The position numbers were made by a program, and so were the translations under genes. The notes under the pieces are model-generated. The model had not been told where the DNA came from. It saw only the letters and a program-made list of their open reading frames with translations, and did not search any database. This document shows, piece after piece, positions 1-15,546 of a stretch of 15,546 nt of DNA. How positions within the stretch are numbered: position 1 is the first letter of the stretch; each line of letters opens with the position of its first letter. The DNA is from Bolinopsis microptera (Eukaryota > Ctenophora > Tentaculata > Lobata > Bolinopsidae). The stretch covers positions 1-15,546 of the forward strand of contig NW_026971947.1 of the NCBI RefSeq assembly GCF_026151205.1, read 5' to 3'.

Positions 1-226
1 TTAAACTTACTCAGTTTCAATTGAGTTATGGTTAATTTGACATTATATAATATCGTCCAGTTGTTTCTTGTTTGTAATGTGATTTTTAAAAGTCCAGTGG
101 GTTAATAAATTATGTTTTCGTTTTTGAAATTTTGAAGCTCTATTTTTGATCATACTGAAGATTTACATGTTTGAAGGTATTTTTTACCTATCTTTTTATT
201 ACTAAAATTATTTTCGGTAACATAAT
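1..226. other. AT-rich flank, no gene seen
   Basis: This stretch is AT-rich and has no convincing reading frame or repeat. Its last five bases, ATAAT (222-226), recur immediately after the repeat element at 3463-3467 and look like a target-site duplication. Confidence 0.6.
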
Positions 227-234
227 GGGGGGGG

Positions 235-486
235 GGTGACATGTCTCCAATGTCTCCCGCACCTTATCTTTTCGAAAAAGACAAAGACATTGGAGACATT
301 GGAGACATTGGAGACATTGGAGACACAGCTTTTGGAGACATTGGAGACATTGGGGACATTAGGGACATTAGAGACACAGCTTTTGGAGACATTGGGGACA
401 TTGGGGACATTGGAAACATTGGGGACATTAGGGACATAAAATGGATATTAGGGGCATTGGAGACATTGGAGACACAGCTTTTGGAG
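235..486. repeat. Left arm: terminal hairpin module and (GGAGACATT)n minisatellite
   Basis: About twenty 9-bp units, including variants GGGGACATT and AGGGACATT, are interrupted three times by ACAGCTTTTGGAGAC, giving a higher-order pattern. Between the outer tip and the array, 259-284 is a TATCTTTTCGAAAAAGACA module. The GTCTCC units before it and GGAGAC units after it can pair, so the tip can fold as a hairpin. Confidence 0.85.
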
Positions 487-1013
487 ACTCCTCCTCCTCC
501 TCCTCCTCCTCCTCATCCTCCTCCTCCTCCTCAGTCCTCCTCAGTCCTCCTCAGTCGTTCTCCTCCTCCTCCTGAGTCCTCCTCCTGGGACCTGGGTCCT
601 CCTCCTGGGTCCTCCTCCTGGGTCCTCCTCCGGACTTCCTGGGTCCTCCTCCTCCTGGGTCCTCCTCCTCTTCATCCTCCTCCTCTTCCTCCTCAATCAT
701 CAGTCCTCCTCAATCCTCCTCCTCATCCTTCTCGTCAGTCCTCCTCCTCCTCAGTCCTCCCCAAGTCCCCCTCCTCCTCAGTCCTCCCCCAGTCCCCCTC
801 CTCCTATTCAGTCCTCCTCCTCCTCCTCCTCAGTTCTCCTCAGTCCTCCTCCTTCTCAGTCCTCCTCCTGAGTCCTCCTCCTTCTCAGTCCTCCTCCTGA
901 GTCCTCTTCCTGAGTCCTCCTCCTGAATCCTCCTCCTCTTCCTGAGTCCTCCTCCTCCTAGGTCCTCCTCCTTCTCCTCCTCCTCCTCCTCCCTCTCAGT
1001 CATCCTCCTCAGT

Positions 1014-1135
1014 CATCCTTCTCAGCCATCCTCCTCAGCCATCCTCCTCAGCCATCCTCCTCAGCCATCCTCCTCAGCCATCCTCCTCAGCCATCCTCCT
1101 CAGCCATCCTCCTCAGCCATCCTCCTCAGCCATCA
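1014..1135. repeat. 13-bp tandem array inside the C/T core
   Basis: About nine head-to-tail copies of CAGCCATCCTCCT, nearly identical to one another. The uniformity contrasts with the irregular surrounding TCC sequence and suggests a local recent expansion. Shorter runs of the same unit occur near 3060-3115. Confidence 0.85.
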
Positions 1136-1250
1136 TCCTCAGTACTCCTCAGTCCTCCTCCTCAGTCCTCATCCTCCTCCTCAGTCCTCCTCCTCATCCT
1201 TCTCCTTAGTCCTCCTCCTCCTCAGTCCTCCCCAGTCCCCCTCCTCCTCC

Positions 1251-2705
1251 TATTCACTCCTCCTCCTCCTCCTCAGTTTTCCTGAGTCCTCCTCCTGAGT
1301 CCTCCTCCTCCTCCTGAGTCCTCCTCCTGGGTCCTCCTCCTCCTAGGTCCTCCTCCTTCTCCTCCTCAGTCCTTCTCCTCCTCCTCCTCAGTCCTCCTCC
1401 TCCTCCCTGTCAGTCATCCTCCTCAGCCAATCTCCTCAGTCCTCCTCAGTCCTCCTCCTCCTCCTCAGTCCTCATCCTCAGTCCTCCTCTTCAGTCCTCC
1501 TCCTCCTGGGTCCTCTTCATCCTCCTCCTCTTCCTCCTCAGTCCTCAGTCCTCCTCCTCATCCTTCTCGTCAGTCCTCCTCCTCCTCAGTCCTCCCCAGT
1601 CCCCCTCCTCCTCCTCCTATTCAGTCTTCCTCCTCCTCTTCCTATTCAGTCCTCCTCCTTCTCATTCCTCCTAAGTCCTCCTCTTGAGTCCTCCTCCTCT
1701 TCCTCCTGAGTCCTCCTCCTGGTTCATCCTCTTCCTAGTTCCTCCACCTTCTCCTTCTCCTCCTCAGTCCTTCTCATCCTGCTCCTCCTCCTCAGTCATC
1801 CTCTTCAGTACTCCTCAGTCCTCCTCCTTCTCTGTCCTCCTCAGTCCTCTTCCTGAGTTCTCCTCCTAGGTCTTCCTCCTCTTCATCCTCCTCAGTCCTC
1901 AGTCCTCCTCCTCAGTCCTCCTCCTCATCCTTCTCGTCAGTCTTCTTCATCCTCAGTCCTCCCCCAGTCCCCCCCCCCCTCCTCCTATTCACTCCTCCTC
2001 CTCCTCCTCAGTTTTCCTGAGTCCTCCTCCTGAGTCCTCCTCCTCCTCCTGAGTCCTCCTCCTGGGTCCTCCTCCTCCTAGGTCCTCCTCCTTCTCCTCC
2101 TCAGTCCTTCTCCTCCTCCTCCTCAGTCCTCCTCCTCCTCCCTGTCAGTCATCCTCCTCAGCCAATCTCCTCAGTCCTCCTCAGTCCTCCTCCTCCTCCT
2201 CAGTCCTCATCCTCAGTCCTCCTCTTCAGTCCTCCTCCTCCTGGGTCCTCTTCATCCTCCTCCTCTTCCTCCTCAGTCCTCAGTCCTCCTCCTCATCCTT
2301 CTCGTCAGTCCTCCTCCTCCTCAGTCCTCCCCAGTCCCCCTCCTCCTCCTCCTATTCAGTCTTCCTCCTCCTCTTCCTATTCAGTCCTCCTCCTTCTCAT
2401 TCCTCCTAAGTCCTCCTCCTGAGTCCTCCTCCTCTTCCTCCTGAGTCCTCCTCCTGGTTCATCCTCCTCCTAGTTCCTCCACCTTCTCCTTCTCCTCCTC
2501 AGTCCTTCTCATCCTGCTCCTCCTCCTCAGTCATCCTCTTCAGTACTCCTCAGTCCTCCTCCTTCTCTGTCCTCCTCAGTCCTCTTCCTGAGTTCTCCTC
2601 CTAGGTCTTCATCCTCTTCATCCTCCTCAGTCCTCAGTCCTCCTCCTCAGTCCTCCTCATCCTTCTCGTCAGTCTTCTTCATCCTCAGTCCTCCCCCAGT
2701 CCCCC
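1251..2705. repeat. Recent ~735-bp tandem duplication in the core
   Basis: The block starting TATTCACTCC at 1251 reappears at 1986 and then tracks it base for base for most of its length. Landmarks such as CAGTTTTCCTGAG, CCCTGTCAGTCATCC, CTCGTCAGTC and CTGCTCC all recur at the same offset. Only a few substitutions and small length changes are visible, for example CTCTTGAG versus CTCCTGAG and a longer C run just before 1980. The high identity implies a duplication much younger than the core itself. Confidence 0.85.
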
Positions 2706-3247
2706 TCCTCCTCCTCCTATTCAGTCCTCCTCCTCCTCAGTTCTCCTCAGTCCTCTTCCTTTTCAGTCCTCCTGAGTCCTCCTCCTCCTCTTCCTCCTGA
2801 GTCCTCCTCCTGGGTCCTCATCCTCCTAGGTCTTCCTCCTTCTCCTTCTCCTCAGTCCTTCTTCTCCTCCTCCTCCCTATCAGTCATCCTCCTCAGTCAT
2901 CCTCCTCAGCCATCCTCCTCAGTACTCCTCAGTTTTCCTCCTTCTCTGTCCTCCTCAGTCCTCTTCCTGAGTCCTCCTCCTCCTCCTCCTGAGTCCTCCT
3001 CCTGGGTCCTCTTCCTCTTGGGTCCTCCTCCTCCTAGGTCCTCCTCCTCAGTCATCCTCCTCATCCATCCTCCTCAGCCATCCTCCTCAGCCATCCTCCT
3101 CAGCCATCCTCCTCAGTACTCCTCAGTCCTCCTCCTTCTCAGTCCTCCTCAGTCCTCTTCCTGAGTCCTCCTCCTGAGTCCTCATCCTCCTCCTTCTCTT
3201 GAGTCCTCCTCCTGGGTCATCCTCCTCCTAGATCCTCCTCCTTCTCC

Positions 3248-3448
3248 AATCATACATCTACGTCTCCAGTCTCTCCAATGTCTCCAATGTCTCCAAAAGC
3301 TTTGTCTCCAATGTCTCTTATGTCCCCAATGTCTCCAATGTCTCCAAAAGCTGTGTCTCCAATGTCTCCAATGTCTCCAGGACATGTCTCTGCACCCTAT
3401 CTTTTCAAAAAAGACAAAAGACATTGGAGACATTGGAGACATGTCACC
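3248..3448. repeat. Right arm: (AATGTCTCC)n minisatellite and terminal hairpin module
   Basis: Mirror of the left arm. The units read AATGTCTCC, and the punctuating word reads GTCTCCAAAAGCTGTGTCTCC, the exact complement of the left-arm word. At 3392-3416 a GCACCCTATCTTTTCAAAAAAG module recurs in the same orientation as the left-arm copy, so this piece is direct while the arrays are inverted. The arm ends GGAGACATGTCACC followed by the C run. Confidence 0.85.
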
Positions 3449-3467
3449 CCCCCCCCCCCCCCATAAT

Positions 3468-4925
3468 TCGGTAGTACGTGTGATGTGACACTGTTGATTG
3501 ACCCAACAGGTTATAGCAGATATTAAGTTTCTCTTTTTGTTGAGTTTATGTATATAATTACAGAAAGATATAATTAATGATGGGTAAGAACAGTAATTAT
3601 TACATACTATATATACTTATATAGCTGAGTTGTAGAAAAACATATATCGATCAAAATGGAACATTCTCGAAACGTGGTCAATCAAATTGCTCGTTCAGCT
3701 AAATATGTGGCGACGGTATCTTATGTATTTATATGTGTAATACAAGACACATCTAAACCAGAATATTCGGGTTAATGAGGCCCCATCTATTCAATTATCT
3801 CCGCTTACCGTGCAAGTCAGCTGTTCTTATCTCATTAGACACGTTATCTTGTGACCAAACCACAAGGTGTATCTCAGAGAGCAGTATATCTGTTATGTAA
3901 GACCACGTTTCCAAAACTTCATCAAAAGTACCACTACCGCTCGGCGTGGTCCACTTTTTTGAGTTCTGTGCCATGCTAGCATATTCTACAATCATTACTG
4001 AAGTTGTATCTCAAGTATTGTTACTCGTCATTTCTGTGCTCCTTTGCCGTGGACTGGAACATGAAGTACGACAACCCGGACACTTTCGGATAAACCTCAT
4101 CAAACTATTGAAATAAGTACCGTACCCCCTTTAGCCCCCCCCCCCCTTTTCTATTTGGTACACTAGACCTCTCTACCCCCCCCCCCCCCCCCCCCCCGGC
4201 CTCCCTGGAATCACATCGTATTACCCCACCACAATATTTACCACATAATTATTATACTCCTAAAGCTACTTGTACCTGCTGACCAACCTTCCAGAACTAT
4301 TATTGTACTCTTGCAGAATATTCTCGTGATCATTCATTATTCCTTGGTAGATTGTTCTCCTCTCCCATTAATGTAATGCATTTTGTTATTTAGCAGTCTG
4401 CCTACTGCTGAGACACGAGATTATTGTACCGCTAATATGTGTGCTTTTTAAATTATAATTGCATTTAACAGTAATGAGTTTATTAGTCAGTAAAAGATCC
4501 GATTGTGATCGGCATTTTTGTTTTTCCCTCTTTTTTGTTTGTTTGTTTGTTTGGTTTTAGGTATCAGATGCAAGGCTAGATTTAAAATTGTTCTTTAAGG
4601 TCAAAATCGTTCTCAGTAGACTGTTCTCAAGTAAGTTTCTAGAATTTTCTAAATCTTATAAATGTTAGTCAGATTTTATAGAAAAAGCTGTTTTTATTCT
4701 CTGGTTAAAGTTTGTTTCTATATTAGATTTAATTTATGTTTTCGAATATATAATTATAATCATTGTTTTAGTAAATTCTTTTTGATTCATTACAGAATAC
4801 AGGTAATAAATGTATTATATAAAGTTTGTGAATTTGTTGAGTTTTAGTTCAAGTAAAGGTTTCAGAAACAAACTTATATGCGATTGATGTTGTTTATTAA
4901 GAATTACCACAAATAATCATTAATC
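3468..4925. other. AT-rich intergenic stretch, no supported gene
   Basis: I see no conserved protein or RNA signature in about 1.46 kb. A 66-residue minus-strand frame at 3795-3995 and a 39-residue plus frame near 3656 match nothing I recognise. The notable content is two C homopolymers (4135-4146 and 4176-4197) and a short (GTTT)4 run near 4535-4551. Confidence 0.55.
4135..4197. repeat. Paired C homopolymers (12 and 22 bases)
   Basis: Runs of 12 C (4135-4146) and 22 C (4176-4197) are separated by 29 bases. They resemble the C16 tip of the element at 227-3462, but no TGACATG-type sequence adjoins them, so kinship is not supported. The apparent run lengths may be unreliable in an assembly. 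Confidence 0.8.
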
Positions 4926-5657
4926 ACTTACTTACTTGGGTTACTTGGGGTTGCTTCATAGATCCTCTATCGGGTCATCAGAACGGCTGACCACCCGTGC
5001 AGCGAAGTTGCTGTCTTTTCTGCGCTCCAGTTCAATAACGAATTCCCGTTCTGGCAACAATATCCAGTAACAGGAGGTTCGTCCGGAATGGATGTAACAA
5101 ACTCCGTCAACAATGACTTGAAGCGTAGGGGGTCCTCGATAAGGTGCAGGTTTGCGGGAATGATGTTCCACAATCGAGGCCCCATCACTACAAATGAGCT
5201 GTCAAAGATCGATTGATTCCTTTGGCTACTGGACGTTGACAAGCTAGGGACTACTGCTTTCTGGCCATAACGGAGTGTATCTGTAAACTGAACGTTGACA
5301 TCATTAGGACACTTCTTGTGTAGGATCTTCCACATATGAATGATAGTGTAACGTTCTCTCCTCCGTTGAAGTGACATCAATTTTAAGGCCTTCAGTCTCT
5401 GCCAATAGTTCAGATGTTGCACACCATGTATTTTGGACGTAAATGTACGTTGTACTCCCTCTAGCTCAGCGATATCAGCTTGCTTAGTTGAATTCCAGAG
5501 GGGACAACAATACTCGAGATGGCTTCTGACTAATGACTTGTAGAGGGTCAGCATAGTGATCTTGTTTCTCGATCTAAAAGCGCTCAGAACCCAAGAGGCA
5601 ACTTTACGGGCACGATCTGCTATCATAGTAACATGGGAGCTCCAAGACAAGTCAATT
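4926..5657 (-). mobile_element. 5'-truncated CR1/L2-like non-LTR retrotransposon (reverse transcriptase C-terminus)
   Basis: A minus-strand frame (about 5650 to 4967, 227 residues) matches the end of the ORF2 reverse transcriptase of CR1/L2/Rex1-type LINEs. LSWSSHV opens it, as in the post-palm region. SLVRSHLEYCCPLWN is the familiar 'R..LEY....W' motif, and SIFDSSFVVMGPRLWNIIP plus SIPDEPP and NSLLNW are typical C-terminal words. The catalytic FADD region, the endonuclease and ORF1 are all missing. An in-frame stop lies three codons upstream of LSWSSHV, so this is a dead, 5'-truncated copy. The 3' end carries a short AAGT tandem (minus strand AAGTAAGTAAGTG), as these elements often do in place of poly(A). 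It sits antisense, about 140 bases upstream of the enolase start codon. I recognise the family by motif only; the exact clade is uncertain. Confidence 0.85.
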
Positions 5658-14458
<8,801 letters not shown>

Positions 14459-14656
14459 AGCCTGCTTAGTAGCTTTCAATATTATTATGTTTAGTTTATG
14501 AGTTAGTAGTCCAGGCTAGTGTTTTTGGACTGAACAGTTTAAGCTTTGATTTATTTCATATAGTACTATTAATTATGGTTCTGAATTTTTGAGCAATATT
14601 GTTTTCCAAACTTTGAATTTTTCGTTCGCTATGTTTTCCACGTTTTAGTGCATACA

Positions 14657-14721
14657 ATTAAATTTTTCTAACTTTCTTTTGGAAGACTATTAAATTATTA
14701 ATTTCGCACATCTTCATTAAA
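14657..14721 (+). terminator. Candidate poly(A) signals of enolase
   Basis: ATTAAA occurs at 14657-14662, 14689-14694 and 14716-14721, 200-260 bases after the stop. No AATAAA is seen closer, so one of these variants is the likely signal. Confidence 0.4.
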
Positions 14722-15084
14722 TTATCTAGACGCATGGTTTAGATCTAAGAGTTTTAATGTTCGTGTGACAAAGAATGTCAAAATTAGAATATATTTATAA
14801 CTAGCTTGTCATGTTTGATAAGAATTTGTTGTAAAGTCACGAGTTTTAATTCTAAGACTAATGGAATTATTTCTAAATTTATTTTTAAACTAAACATCAA
14901 TAATGAAGATTAACGATTAAATATAAATGTGTCATGTGGTTGATTATGCCAATTTCCAAACCTTCGCCGTAAAATTGCAGAAAAACTGACTTTCGGCCCA
15001 AAAGTAGACCAAGGAACCATTAATTTTGTTTCACGTCGTAGCCCCCATTAATTGTTCACTTAATTTTACTTATATATAGTGTAT

Positions 15085-15187
15085 CGGCCATCGGGGCGAA
15101 AGCCACGAAATAGGCGCGCACTCGTGCGGCGCGGGCCTACAACACGTGTATTTGTAGCGCGATGCACTACTGGGTCGCGCGCGCATC
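15085..15187. other. CpG-dense patch
   Basis: Many CG and GCGC words (GGCGCGCAC, GTCGCGCGCGC) stand out against the AT-rich surroundings. This could be a small CpG island or part of an unrecognised repeat; no gene start is visible. Confidence 0.4.
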
Positions 15188-15293
15188 AAATAATGCTTCT
15201 CGCAACCACAAAAGCCACCGTATGCAGATCGGCGAGATGCGAAGGATTGACATCGTGAATCAAAAATAGTATCAAAATTTAGCCATTATTTTA

Positions 15294-15335
15294 GGATTTT
15301 TCTGCCGAGGAACATGTTCCTCGGCAGAAAAATCC
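15294..15335. repeat. Perfect 42-bp palindrome without spacer
   Basis: Each half is the exact reverse complement of the other, centred on CA|TG at 15314/15315 (half begins GGATTTTTCTGCCGAGG). Outside it, weaker inverted similarity continues: ATCAAAATTTAG and ATTTTA on the left against CTAAAAT and CAAAATTTGAAAC on the right. The core may be the centre of a larger decayed inverted repeat. Confidence 0.95.
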
Positions 15336-15546
15336 ATCGAACTAAAATCAAAATTTGAAACTTTTTGCGCACACTTCATTGCATTTTTGGTACTTTAGTG
15401 CTCAATATGCTATATTTTACGCAAATTTTTCCACGTATATTACTTTCGCTTTTACTAAATCGCTCGCCCAAATTTTAAGAAAAATTTTGTGAAAAGGCTC
15501 TTTGGGCATGAAATTGATTACTGGGCCGCGCTCAGCCTGTCATTCC

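Larger units (their letters stand above)
487..3247. repeat. 2.76 kb polypyrimidine (TCC/CTCAGTCCTCC) satellite core
   Basis: The + strand is overwhelmingly C and T, built from TCC triplets punctuated by CAGT, GAGT and GGGT words; the - strand is therefore a purine run. No base-composition or codon structure suggests coding, and the Pro/Ser/Leu frames follow from TCC triplets. Such mirror-rich polypurine tracts are known to be able to form triplex (H-DNA) and to stall polymerases. The period is irregular, with sub-blocks at 1014-1135 and 1251-2705. Confidence 0.9.
227..3462. mobile_element. Foldback-like inverted-repeat element, 3.2 kb, with satellite arms and C/T core
   Basis: The segment begins with ten G and ends with sixteen C. 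The 23 bases inside each run (235-257 and 3426-3448) are exact reverse complements, beginning GGTGACATGTCTCC. Next come arms of about 9-bp units: GGAGACATT on the left (285-486) and its complement on the right (3256-3380). Between them lies 2.76 kb of almost pure pyrimidine. The flanks show a 5-bp direct duplication, ATAAT. Known foldback elements (Drosophila FB, Galileo) also have long inverted repeats built from short tandem units, so I infer a foldback-type or non-autonomous DNA element. No transposase is visible. Reading frames inside it are repeat translations such as (GDI)n and Ser/Pro runs. The alternative is a satellite block that became inverted by chance; the matching tips and flank duplication argue against that. 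Confidence 0.65.
14722..15546. other. Downstream intergenic region, no gene seen
   Basis: AT-rich apart from a CpG-dense patch (15085-15187). No convincing reading frame on either strand. The 42-bp palindrome is the one strong structural feature. Confidence 0.6.

Noticed and set aside
236-900. Open frames encoding (LET)n, (GDI)n and Ser/Pro/Leu runs
   Set aside because: They are translations of the 9-bp minisatellite and TCC repeats, with no domain and no flanking gene structure.
1014-1135. CRISPR-like regular repeats
   Set aside because: 13-bp head-to-tail units with no unique spacers, in a eukaryotic satellite.
1684-1869. 61-residue Pro/Ser frame
   Set aside because: Lies wholly inside the polypyrimidine core; composition follows from TCC triplets.
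3182-3466. Frames on both strands rich in MSPMSP or RHWRHW
   Set aside because: Translations of the right-arm satellite in different frames.
3656-3775. Small plus-strand frame of about 39 residues
   Set aside because: Too short and unfamiliar to support.
3795-3995. 66-residue minus-strand frame
   Set aside because: No recognised motif, no splice context and a length expected by chance; a real exon cannot be excluded.
4662-4847. 61-residue Phe/Tyr-rich frame
   Set aside because: Low-complexity translation of AT-rich DNA.
4956-5171. 71-residue minus-strand frame overlapping the LINE
   Set aside because: Alternative frame of the reverse-transcriptase C-terminus; the longer frame carries the family motifs.

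Overview
The window is animal (metazoan) nuclear DNA, AT-rich outside its repeats. The evidence is one split, spliceable gene of animal type (enolase), a CR1/L2-like LINE fragment, a tRNA-derived SINE, TIR elements with TA/TTAA-type ends and abundant microsatellites. The host looks like an aquatic invertebrate, possibly cnidarian-grade, but I cannot name a species.

Layout. 1-226: AT-rich, no gene. 227-3462: a 3.2 kb inverted-repeat (foldback-like) element. It has poly-G/poly-C tips, arms of about 9-bp GGAGACATT repeats facing each other, a 2.76 kb almost pure C/T core and a 5-bp ATAAT flank duplication. The core includes a recent ~735-bp tandem duplication. 3468-4925: gene-free, with two long C runs. 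4926-5657: 5'-truncated, antisense CR1/L2-like LINE tail. 5801-14458: enolase on the + strand, eight coding exons joining to an uninterrupted 433-residue protein with all catalytic residues. 14459-15546: candidate 3' UTR and poly(A) signals, a CpG-dense patch, and a perfect 42-bp palindrome with no spacer.

Intron 1 of enolase (5922-11352) is a nest of insertions. A (TTAG)n microsatellite starts at the splice donor and is split by a TIR element (6148-10288). That element carries a HIRAN-like reading frame. The frame is interrupted by a second TIR element (6819-9212) flanked by TTAA. Removing the inner element with one TTAA restores the HIRAN frame exactly. The inner element also holds a SINE-like unit and degenerate ~160-bp repeats. 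A (GTTT)n array and a GC-rich palindromic patch complete the intron.

Only enolase is convincingly a functional host gene. The points most worth a second look are the foldback-like element, the HIRAN frame carried inside a DNA transposon with no visible transposase, the frame-restoring TTAA insertion and the 42-bp palindrome. All calls come from reading the sequence; no database search or computed alignment was run.
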